Positions 33,748 to 40,234 of a stretch of 64,000 nt of DNA are shown in pieces (positions within the stretch are counted from its first letter, which is position 1; every line of letters begins with the position of its first letter). Source of the stretch: Actinoplanes campanulatus. Its GTDB lineage: Bacteria; Actinomycetota; Actinomycetes; Mycobacteriales; Micromonosporaceae. A program made the translations under genes and the position numbers. A model generated the notes under the pieces. That model saw nothing but the letters and a program-made list of their open reading frames with translations. It had not been told where the DNA came from and ran no database searches. The stretch spans positions 359,839 through 423,838 of the forward strand of contig NZ_BMPW01000005.1 of the NCBI RefSeq assembly GCF_014647795.1, given 5' to 3'.

Positions 33748-33972
33748 ATGACCAGAACCATCGCCCGGCTGGGCGACAAGATGCTGAGCGCCGTGCTGCC
33801 GAAGGCGAAGGCGTCCGCGTGCACGAACTGCACGCTCGCCTACATCGGCTGCGGCGGGCCCGTCTGCACCTACTACTACAACCGGATCGTCAGCGGCTCG
33901 CCCCGCTGTTACGCCTCTCAGCAGCGCAGCTGCTCCGGGCCGTACTACAGCTCGCGCGCCGGCTGCTGCTGA
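33748..33972 (+). CDS. Cysteine-rich secreted peptide precursor (eight Cys), probable RiPP-like or defensin-like product
   Basis: 74 residues. Residues 1-24 (MTRTIARLGDKMLSAVLPKA..) look like a short amphipathic leader without a Sec-type hydrophobic core, ending in KAKASA, a plausible cleavage region. The remainder has Cys at 25, 28, 35, 40, 54, 62, 73 and 74 and is rich in Tyr, Ser and Gly: an even cysteine count fitting four disulfides. GAAAGGA lies 5 bp before the ATG but belongs to the adjacent IS left end. The next gene is an S26 signal peptidase; MauE- and TlpA-like oxidation genes and an exporter are upstream. I do not recognise the family. Thioether modification is possible, but no lanthionine synthetase is present. 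Confidence 0.75.
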   Translation: MTRTIARLGDKMLSAVLPKAKASACTNCTLAYIGCGGPVCTYYYNRIVSGSPRCYASQQRSCSGPYYSSRAGCC

Positions 33973-34038
33973 CCCTCCCGGGGTGGCCGGTTCCGCCGGA
34001 CCGGCCACCGCCCCGACAGCGAAGGGACCGAACACGAC

Positions 34039-34455
34039 ATGGTGGGTGGCGTTCTGGCCCTGCTCGCGGCCGCCGGCGTGCTCGCCTCGGCACGGCGACG
34101 GCTGCTGCTCATCGACGTCGTCGGCGACAGCATGTCGCCGGCCTTCAAACCCGGAGACCGCCTTCTGGTACGCCGTACCCGCCGGCTCCGGCGCGGCGAC
34201 GTGGTGATCGCCCACCATCCCGACGGCGACCGCCGCACCGGCGCCTACGTGACGACGTGGCTGGTGAAACGGCTGGCCGCACTCCCGGGCGACCCGGCGC
34301 CGGAGTCCGTGGCGCACGCCGGCCGCACCGTGCCGCCCGGCATGGGCGTGCTGCTCGGCGACCATCCGGAGAGCATCGACTCGCGCGTCTGGGGTTTCAT
34401 CCCGCTGACCGACGTGGCCGGTGTCGTGATGGGACGGCTGCGCTCGGCCGGATAG
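34039..34455 (+). CDS. S26-family signal peptidase
   Basis: 138 residues. One N-terminal helix (GVLALLAAAGVLASA), then the catalytic Ser31 in VVGDSMSP and the general base Lys77 in WLVKRLAALPGD, then LLGDHPESIDSRVWGFIP, the GD-SxDSR box of type I peptidases. It is much shorter than housekeeping LepB and lies 66 bp after the Cys-rich peptide gene, so it is probably dedicated to cutting that precursor's leader on the outer face of the membrane. Confidence 0.88.
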   Translation: MVGGVLALLAAAGVLASARRRLLLIDVVGDSMSPAFKPGDRLLVRRTRRLRRGDVVIAHHPDGDRRTGAYVTTWLVKRLAALPGDPAPESVAHAGRTVPPGMGVLLGDHPESIDSRVWGFIPLTDVAGVVMGRLRSAG

Positions 34456-34498
34456 CATCGGGTCACCGCCGTACCGACTCCCGAGGGAGAGCCGCCGG

Positions 34499-34696
34499 TT
34501 GGCCGAATCCCACCGTCCGGCCCTGGCCCGGGCACTGACCGACCGGGCCGAGCAACTGGCCCGGTCCCTCGACACGTCATGGGGGCCTTACCGCCTGACG
34601 ACGGTGACCGGCGCCTGGGCCCGGCTGGGCGACCCGCGGCGCGCCGGCGCCACCGCGAATGCGGCTTCTCTCCCCCGGCCCGGTGGGGCACGCTGA
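34499..34696 (+). CDS. Small hypothetical protein
   Basis: 65 residues with a TTG start about 10 bp after gagggaga. The sequence is helical and Ala/Arg-rich with no known motif, and the last 12 codons overlap the next gene. It could be a real small gene at the end of the peptide locus or a chance frame. Confidence 0.35.
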   Translation: MAESHRPALARALTDRAEQLARSLDTSWGPYRLTTVTGAWARLGDPRRAGATANAASLPRPGGAR

Positions 34697-35171
34697 TCCG
34701 TCCGCGCCGAGGCAGCGCATCGCGATCCTCGGCTGCGGCGGCGCCGGCAAGAGCCACCTCGCCCGGCAGCTCGCCACCCGGCTCGGTCTGCCCGTCACCC
34801 ACCTGGACGACCTGTACTACGACAATGACTGGAATCCGGCCCCCGTCGACGAATTCGCCGCGGCACAGCGCGACCTGGTGGCCGCCGACCGGTGGATCAT
34901 CGACGGCAACTACGCCTCGACGCTACCGATCCGGCTGGCCCACGCCGACACCGTCATCCTCCTCGACCTGCCCGCACACACCTGTCTGTGGGGCATCGCC
35001 CGGCGCCGTGGCCGGCACCGGATCACCCCCTCCTTCATCCGGTACGTGGTGCGCTACCGCCGCACGATGCGGCCCCGCGTCGAGGCCCTCATCGCCGAAC
35101 ACGCCGGGCACGCCGGCTACCTGCGCTTCACCAGCCACGGCCAGGTCAACCGCTTCCTCGCCGCCCTGTGA
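34659..35171 (+). CDS. P-loop kinase-like protein (topology-modulation/adenylate-kinase type)
   Basis: 170 residues. [20 protein letters not shown] is a Walker A (GxxGxGKS), followed by [24 protein letters not shown] and [10 protein letters not shown], the layout of the FlaR/adenylate-kinase-related small ATPases annotated as topology modulation proteins. [13 protein letters not shown] forms the Arg-rich lid. The substrate is unknown. An internal start near the P-loop cannot be excluded. Confidence 0.8.
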   Translation: MRLLSPGPVGHADPSAPRQRIAILGCGGAGKSHLARQLATRLGLPVTHLDDLYYDNDWNPAPVDEFAAAQRDLVAADRWIIDGNYASTLPIRLAHADTVILLDLPAHTCLWGIARRRGRHRITPSFIRYVVRYRRTMRPRVEALIAEHAGHAGYLRFTSHGQVNRFLAAL

Positions 35172-35209
35172 CCGCACATCCCACGGTCACCGCGATCACG
35201 CCACCCGGG

Positions 35210-35680
35210 TCAGGCGGGATTCCCGCGAATGGTGATCGGAGTGTGGCCCGTGCGGTAGTGGACCACCTCGAACGGCCACGACTCGCGCAGCCAGGTGCCC
35301 ACGATGCCGGTCAGAGGGCCGTCCAGGTGGGCGTGGGTGGCGGACACCCAGGAAGTCGCCCGAACCTCGCCGGCCGCCGTGGGCTTGAAGTAGACGCAAC
35401 CGACCACGTCGCCGGTAGCGGGGTCGATGACCGAGTACGCGAAGTCCACCCGGCGGGCCGACCGGTCGGCGTGGCTTGCCAGGTCGGCCAGATTCTCGGT
35501 GAGCGTCATCCCATTCGCGGGCGGCCAGCCACGGTCGAACCCGGGGGTCGACCGGATGTGGTCGATGCTCGACGTCCAGGCGGCGTGGTCCGCCTCGTTG
35601 TGGCGGGGTCCGAGCAGTTCCAGCCGCAAGCCGTCGGCACTGAACGAGTCCGGGATCGAGAAGTCGCCGTCAACCAGCAT
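35210..35680 (-). CDS. GNAT-like N-acetyltransferase
   Basis: 156 residues. DFAYSVIDPATGDVVGCVYFKPTA gives the central GNAT strands (YSV...GxVxGxxxxxP) and the following SWVSATHAHLDGPL resembles the V-strand, but the classic Q/R-x-x-G-x-G/A acetyl-CoA loop is not clear, so the call is by strand order and length. It stands alone, opposite to its left neighbour and 170 bp downstream of a nested inverted repeat. Confidence 0.6.
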   Translation of the reverse strand: MLVDGDFSIPDSFSADGLRLELLGPRHNEADHAAWTSSIDHIRSTPGFDRGWPPANGMTLTENLADLASHADRSARRVDFAYSVIDPATGDVVGCVYFKPTAAGEVRATSWVSATHAHLDGPLTGIVGTWLRESWPFEVVHYRTGHTPITIRGNPA

Positions 35681-35748
35681 GGCCGGAGCCTAGACCTCGT
35701 TCGCGGGAAGGGTCGCGGCTGCGGCCCCTCTCACACCGATCGAAACGC

Positions 35749-35798
35749 CGATCTTGGACGGTTCACCACCGTTTTCGGTGGCAAAGCATTCAAGATCG
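35749..35798. repeat. Symmetrical nested inverted repeat
   Basis: Outer arms CGATCTTG (35749-35756) and CAAGATCG (35791-35798); inner stem CCACCG (35766-35771) and CGGTGG (35776-35781) around TTTT. The two spacers between outer and inner arms are both 9 bases but not complementary. It lies after the stop of the zinc-ribbon gene and before the GNAT-like start. Confidence 0.75.
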
Positions 35799-35850
35799 CA
35801 AATCTGGTGGACGCGAAACGCGCAGCCCTCCCCCTGACCGCGAAAGATCT

Positions 35851-36513
35851 CTAAAGCGCTGGCAGCAGGCGTTCCAGGCGACGCACCGCGCGCAGGGCCT
35901 CGGCCCGGACGCCGGCCTGTTTGAGCCAGCGCGGCAGGTGGGAGATCACCGACTTGGCGGGGGCGTCGTGCCGTTCCCGGAGCCCGGCGCGCAGGTAGTC
36001 CTCGAGGTAGGCGAGGTGCGCGGCGTTGAACGCCCACAGGGTGTGGCCCGCGCACGGCGCCTGCAGCCGCAGCGGAAGGCCGAAGCAGTTGTCGACGACG
36101 GCGTCCGGGACGGTCACCGGGTGCAGGTCGTAGCCGCTCTCCGCGGTGGCCCCGCAGGTGGCGCAGTCCACGGTGACGGTCCGGTAGCCGGGCGCCGCCT
36201 CCTCCCGCCGCCACACCCGGACCGGGCTGCCGCAGGTGCCGCAGTGCCCGCGTACGCAGACCCGTACCGGTCCGGACCAGCCCGGTGGCAGTGGGCGGCG
36301 GCAGCGCCCGCACTCGCACCCGGCCCGCCGGTCCTGACGGCGGGCGAAGCCGCAGCCGCCGCAGGTCACCGCGGCGGGTTCCCACCAGCGCGCCTCCCGG
36401 TCCCAGCCCCGCCGGACGGTCGCGGTGGCCGGGCAGCGCGGGCAGCGGACGAGGAACTCCCCGGCGAACGAGGGCAGCCATCGCCCGCTGTCGACGAAAC
36501 GGCTTTGCGGCAC
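35851..36513 (-). CDS. Multi-zinc-ribbon hypothetical protein
   Basis: 220 residues from GTG 36513; a longer frame to 36561 would run into the divergent gene's start, so the shorter start is preferred. Paired Cys motifs recur: CPRCP, CGGCG, CECGRC, CVRGHCGTCG, CATCG, which make two or three treble-clef or ribbon zinc sites. The C-terminal ~90 residues are helical (AHLAYLEDYLRAGLRER). Zinc-dependent nucleic-acid or protein binding is likely; no enzyme motif is visible. Confidence 0.7.
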   Translation of the reverse strand: MPQSRFVDSGRWLPSFAGEFLVRCPRCPATATVRRGWDREARWWEPAAVTCGGCGFARRQDRRAGCECGRCRRPLPPGWSGPVRVCVRGHCGTCGSPVRVWRREEAAPGYRTVTVDCATCGATAESGYDLHPVTVPDAVVDNCFGLPLRLQAPCAGHTLWAFNAAHLAYLEDYLRAGLRERHDAPAKSVISHLPRWLKQAGVRAEALRAVRRLERLLPAL

Positions 36514-36544
36514 CGGGTGAGTGTAGGTAGGGCAGTCTGGCGGT

Positions 36545-37927
36545 ATGCAGCTCGACACCACGATTCTGGATCTGTTCCGGGACGCGGCCGGCAGTGTTCC
36601 GGCCTATCGGCGGTTTCTGGCCGAGCAGGGCGTGGACCCGGCGGCGGTCCGCGAGCCCGGCCAGATCCCGCTGATGACCAAGGAGGGCTACCACCTGCGG
36701 TTCCCGCTGCCGGAGCGGTGCCGGGACGGGCGCCTGGACGCGGCCGCGATGGTGGCGCTGTCGTCCGGGTCGTCGGGGCGGGCGACGGTGTGGCCGCGCT
36801 CGGAGCGTGACGAGGAGCCGGTGACCGCCCGGTTCGCGCAGGTGTTCCGGGACGGGTTCGGCGCGGACCGGCGCAGCACCCTGGCGGTGGTGTGTTTCGC
36901 GCTGGGCAACTGGGTCGGCGGGATGTACACGGTAGCGGCCTGCCGGCAGTTGTCGGCCGCGGGGTTTCCGGTCACGGTGGCCGCCCCGGGCAACGACATC
37001 GGCGAGATCCTGCGGGTGGTCGGCGAACTGGGCCGGCACTTCGAGCAGGTGGTGCTGCTGGGTTATCCGCCGTTCGTGAAGAACGTCGTGGACGCCGGCC
37101 TGGCCCGGGGCGTGGACTGGCCGGAGTACGACGTGAAGCTGGTGCTGGCCGGTGAGGTGTTCAGCGAGCAGTGGCGGGATCTGGTCGCCGCCCGGGCCGC
37201 GATCACCGACCCGGTGTCCGGGGTGGCGTCACTGTACGGGACGGCCGACGCCGGGGTGCTCGGCAACGAGACGGCGTTGAGCGTACGGATCAGGCGGTTT
37301 CTCGCCGACCGCCCGGAGGTCGCCACGAAACTGTTCGGCGACTCCCGGCTGCCTACGCTCGTTCAGTACGATCCGGCGGCCCGCCTGTTCGAGACGGCGC
37401 CGGACGGGACGCTCGCGTTCAGCGCCGACGGCATGGTGCCGCTGGTCAGGTACCACATCGCGGACGAGGGCGGGCTGCTGTCGTACCCGGAGATGGTCGC
37501 GCTCTGCCGGGAGCACGGCTTCGATCCGGGTGACGGCCCGGAGCTGCCGTTCGTGTACGTGTTCGGCCGTTCCCTGTTCACCGTGTCGTTCTTCGGCGCC
37601 AACGTCTACCCGGAGAACGTCACCGTGGGTCTGGAACGGCCGGGGGTCAGCGAGTGGACGACCGGGCGCTTCGTGCTCCGGACGATCGAGGACGAGGACC
37701 GTGACCGGCATCTGTCGGTCGTGGTGGAACTCGCCGCCGGCGCGGAGCCCACGCCGGAGCGTGCGGCGCTCGCCGCCGGATCGATCCGCACCGAGCTGCT
37801 GCGCCTGAACAGCGAGTTCGCCAACTACGTGCCGCCGGAGCACCGGACGCCGCGGATCGAGTTGCGCCCCGCCGACGACCCGGAGTTCTTCCCGCGCGGG
37901 GTGAAGCACCGCTACACCCGGCGGTAG
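36545..37927 (+). CDS. PaaK-like adenylate-forming enzyme
   Basis: 460 residues. LSSGSSGRATVWPRS is a P-loop-like ATP site near residue 80, VASLYGTADAGVLGNE the A5-type adenine region, and VPLVRYHIADEGGL the ribose-binding Asp motif of phenylacetate-CoA-ligase-like enzymes; HRYTRR closes the C-terminal domain. It would activate a carboxylic acid as an acyl-AMP and possibly a CoA thioester. The acid is unknown and no PCP domain or thioesterase is adjacent. Starts 31 bp from the divergent zinc-ribbon gene. Confidence 0.82.
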   Translation: MQLDTTILDLFRDAAGSVPAYRRFLAEQGVDPAAVREPGQIPLMTKEGYHLRFPLPERCRDGRLDAAAMVALSSGSSGRATVWPRSERDEEPVTARFAQVFRDGFGADRRSTLAVVCFALGNWVGGMYTVAACRQLSAAGFPVTVAAPGNDIGEILRVVGELGRHFEQVVLLGYPPFVKNVVDAGLARGVDWPEYDVKLVLAGEVFSEQWRDLVAARAAITDPVSGVASLYGTADAGVLGNETALSVRIRRFLADRPEVATKLFGDSRLPTLVQYDPAARLFETAPDGTLAFSADGMVPLVRYHIADEGGLLSYPEMVALCREHGFDPGDGPELPFVYVFGRSLFTVSFFGANVYPENVTVGLERPGVSEWTTGRFVLRTIEDEDRDRHLSVVVELAAGAEPTPERAALAAGSIRTELLRLNSEFANYVPPEHRTPRIELRPADDPEFFPRGVKHRYTRR

Positions 37928-38407
37928 TCAGCGCTGCGACTCGAAGTGGTCCTTCATGGCCGGGTAGTAGTCGTCGAAGCTGGGGAGCGGGGTGCCGTCG
38001 CGGGAGGCCACCAGCAGGTCCAGGTAGTACTCCCAGCCGGGGCCGACCTCGCCGACGTTCTCCGTACCGGAGAGGTGCTGGGTGAAACGCAGCTCGGTGA
38101 CGCCGCCCGCCTCGGTGAGCACCATGTCGAGATGCCAGCTTCCGTAGTCGTCGACGGCGGAGAGCGCCAGGCGGCGGGGCGGCTCGCACGCGTCGATGGT
38201 CATGTCCATCCACGGCCGGCCCTCCTCCTGGACCATCTGGACCTGGATGGTGTTGCCGGGCGCGGCGTCGCCCTTCCACGGGCCGAACCATCGGGCCGTA
38301 CGGTCGGGCTCCGTCAGGCTGGCCCAGACGTCCGCGACCGGCGCGCGGAAGCTGCGGGTCAGAACCAGGTCACCGCCCAGGATCCGGCCGGTGGGTGTCG
38401 GGCTCAT
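37928..38407 (-). CDS. SRPBCC (AHSA1-like) domain protein
   Basis: 159 residues: VLTRSFRAPVADVWASLTEPDRTARWFGPW is the opening strand/helix of the START/Bet-v1-like fold, with TELRFTQHL later. ATGA overlap with the ArsR gene upstream. ArsR plus AHSA1 pairs are common in actinomycetes; the pocket would bind a hydrophobic ligand, which is unknown. Confidence 0.88.
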   Translation of the reverse strand: MSPTPTGRILGGDLVLTRSFRAPVADVWASLTEPDRTARWFGPWKGDAAPGNTIQVQMVQEEGRPWMDMTIDACEPPRRLALSAVDDYGSWHLDMVLTEAGGVTELRFTQHLSGTENVGEVGPGWEYYLDLLVASRDGTPLPSFDDYYPAMKDHFESQR

Positions 38408-38757
38408 GCGCTCTCCTTCTCAGCAACGGGAACGTCTCGCCGTTCCCGGCGGGTTCGGTACACCTCGGTCTCCAGGGCGTCGAGGTGCTGCTGCCAGCCG
38501 GCCGGGCGCCGCAGCGTCTCCAGCCACCCGGCGAGTTCGTCGAGCGGCCCGGTGACCAGCTCGTAGACCCGGCGGCGCCCGTCAGCGGTGCCGCGGACGA
38601 GCCCGGCCTCGCGCAGCACGCGCAGATGCCGGCTGACCGCGGGCCGGCTGATCGCGAACCGGTCCGCGACCTGCCCGGCCGTCATCGGCTCGCCGCGCAG
38701 CATCAGCAGGATCTCGCGCCGCACCGGGTCGGCGATCGCGCCCGCCACCTCGTCCAC
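38404..38757 (-). CDS. ArsR-family transcriptional regulator
   Basis: 117 residues. The winged helix (ADPVRREILLMLRGEPMTAGQVADRFAISRPAVSRHLRVLREAGLV) is complete. The usual metal-binding Cys motif on the recognition helix (ELCVCDL) is absent, so it is a non-metal ArsR. GTG start lies directly behind a 13-bp inverted repeat containing a -10-like TACGCT, suggesting a leaderless, self-repressed transcript shared with the SRPBCC gene. Confidence 0.92.
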   Translation of the reverse strand: MDEVAGAIADPVRREILLMLRGEPMTAGQVADRFAISRPAVSRHLRVLREAGLVRGTADGRRRVYELVTGPLDELAGWLETLRRPAGWQQHLDALETEVYRTRRERRDVPVAEKESA

Positions 38758-38758
38758 C

Positions 38759-38790
38759 CCGAAAGCGTAACTGCCAGGTTACGCTTTCGG
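38759..38790 (-). promoter_or_regulatory. Operator of the arsR-SRPBCC unit
   Basis: A perfect inverted repeat with 13-bp arms (CCGAAAGCGTAAC at 38759-38771 and its complement at 38778-38790) around tgccag. On the minus strand TACGCT (38769-38764) sits 6 bases before GTG 38757, so a repressor bound here would cover the -10. Confidence 0.7.
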
Positions 38791-38897
38791 TGGGATGTAT
38801 GCTGCTCGGCGGAACATTCCCTCGTCGATGGCCCGCGTGCGCCGACAAGCACGTACCAGATGATCCTTGATTTTCGGAGCGTCTCCGCTCTCGTCCG

Positions 38898-39416
38898 GTG
38901 AGCCCCGCCATCCGCACCCGCACCCCGCGGGAGATCCGGTCCGCCCGCCGTCCCAGCCGGCACCGCTGTTGGGGCCATCTCGTCGCGGCGACCCTCTGGC
39001 CGATGCACGACGCCAATCTCGGCACCCTGCTGCGCACCTGCGACGCCGTCGGCGCCTGCCTGGCGGCGCCGCCGTACCACTGGGTGGACGCGGCTCTCGC
39101 CCGGGGCAACACGCTACGGAAGCCCGCCTGCGTGCACCGGGTCGGCGATCCCCTGGCCTGGCTCGCCGGGGAGCGCGCGGCGGGCACACAGGTCCTCGGG
39201 GTGGAACTCGCCGACGAGGCGGTCCGGCTCGCCGACCTGCCGGCGGCCCGGCGCCGCACCGTCATGGTGCTCGGGCACGAGGCCACCGGAATCCCGCCGG
39301 AGGCGCTCGATCTGCTCGACGGCGTGGTGGAGATCCCGATGATCGGCAACGGGTCGAGCCTGAACGTCGCCGTGGCCGGCTCGCTGGTGCTGTACAAGCT
39401 CGCCGGACTGCTGTGA
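38898..39416 (+). CDS. SpoU/TrmH-family RNA 2'-O-methyltransferase
   Basis: 172 residues, GTG start. SPOUT knot motifs: MHDANLGTLLRTCDAVG (motif 1, N-x-G-x-x-x-R-T), MVLGHEATGIPPEALDL (motif 2) and IPMIGNGSSLNVAVAGSLVLYKL (motif 3). It methylates tRNA or rRNA ribose with SAM; the exact nucleotide cannot be told. No extra RNA-binding N-domain is present. Confidence 0.88.
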   Translation: MSPAIRTRTPREIRSARRPSRHRCWGHLVAATLWPMHDANLGTLLRTCDAVGACLAAPPYHWVDAALARGNTLRKPACVHRVGDPLAWLAGERAAGTQVLGVELADEAVRLADLPAARRRTVMVLGHEATGIPPEALDLLDGVVEIPMIGNGSSLNVAVAGSLVLYKLAGLL

Positions 39417-39425
39417 TGTTGAGCC

Positions 39426-39998
39426 ATGGTGAAACCGACGCTGGTCGTGATCCGGGGCAACTCGGGATCCGGGAAGACCACCACGGCCCGTGAGGTGCGC
39501 CGCCGCTACGGCCGCGGCGCCGCTCTGGTCGAACAGGACTATCTGCGCCGGGTCCTGCTGCGCGAGCACGGCAGCAACCGCCACGATCCGGTCGCGCCCG
39601 CGTTCATCGACACCACCGTACGATCGGCGCTCGGCCTCGGCTATCACGTGGTGCTGGAGGGCATTCTGGACTCCGGCGGCCACGGCACGGCGCTGCGCCG
39701 GCTGATCGCCGACCATCCCGGCCCGGCGAGCGTCTTCTACTTCGACGTGTCGTTCGAGGAGACGGTCCGCCGGCACGAAGGCCGCGCCGAACCGATTCCG
39801 GTCACCGCCGAGACGATGCGCGACTGGTACGCCGACCGCGATCTGCTCGGCGTCGAGGGCGAGCACGTCATCGGGGAGTCCACCGGCTTCGACGCGGCGG
39901 TGGAGACGATCCTGCACGTCAGTGGGCTTGCGGCGGCGGCCGCCCTGACCCCGTGCCCGACCCGTTGCCACCGCTGCGCCGAGAAACACCGCAGATAA
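39426..39998 (+). CDS. P-loop kinase (Zeta-toxin/chloramphenicol-phosphotransferase-like)
   Basis: 190 residues. VVIRGNSGSGKTTTAREV is Walker A; VEQDYLRRVLL holds the substrate-side Asp; VVLEGIL the second strand; RHEGRAEPIPVT the Arg lid. It phosphorylates an unknown small molecule. The last 22 residues have a Cys/His cluster (CPTRCHRCAEKH) that could bind zinc or be a fortuitous tail. Follows the SpoU gene by 9 bp, and precedes the lasso cluster. Confidence 0.82.
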   Translation: MVKPTLVVIRGNSGSGKTTTAREVRRRYGRGAALVEQDYLRRVLLREHGSNRHDPVAPAFIDTTVRSALGLGYHVVLEGILDSGGHGTALRRLIADHPGPASVFYFDVSFEETVRRHEGRAEPIPVTAETMRDWYADRDLLGVEGEHVIGESTGFDAAVETILHVSGLAAAAALTPCPTRCHRCAEKHRR

Positions 39999-40007
39999 GT
40001 GGACTAA

Positions 40008-40024
40008 ATGCCCGAATCGGGCAT
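40008..40024. promoter_or_regulatory. 17-bp palindrome upstream of the lasso precursor
   Basis: ATGCCCGA-A-TCGGGCAT, a perfect inverted repeat 60 bp before the precursor ATG. A -35-like TGGACT (40000-40005) and -10-like TAAAGT (40024-40029), 18 bp apart, would bracket it, so it may be the operator of the lasso promoter. Confidence 0.5.
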
Positions 40025-40084
40025 AAAGTTCCCATCCGTCGGCGGTGGTTCCGCTCCGCCGTCCCGAGAGAAGGGGACCATGTC

Positions 40085-40210
40085 ATGAAGAAGACCACTG
40101 TCAAGCGCCCGTACGAGGCTCCCAAGGTGACGGTCGTCGGTGACTTCCGTACCGAGACCGGGCTCCTGCAGTTCAAGGGCCGCGACCGCCTGATCCTGAG
40201 CAAGAACTGA
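40085..40210 (+). CDS. Lasso peptide precursor, citrulassin-like
   Basis: 41 residues. The leader contains the RRE-recognition pattern Y10-x2-P13 with Gly19 and ends T25-G26, Thr being at the penultimate place required for cleavage. The predicted core is residues 27-41, LLQFKGRDRLILSKN: a free Leu1 amine and Asp8 side chain give an 8-residue macrolactam ring, with a 7-residue tail. The core of citrulassin A, as I recall it, is LLGLAGNDRLVLSKN; ten of fifteen positions agree, including Asp8, Arg9 and the SKN end. Behind gagaagggg. Confidence 0.92.
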   Translation: MKKTTVKRPYEAPKVTVVGDFRTETGLLQFKGRDRLILSKN

Positions 40211-40234
40211 TCTCTCGGTCGCCGTACTGAATTC

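Noticed and set aside
33748-33972. Calling the Cys-rich peptide a lanthipeptide precursor
   Set aside because: No LanM/LanB/LanC or other thioether enzyme is in the window; the neighbours are disulfide-handling proteins.
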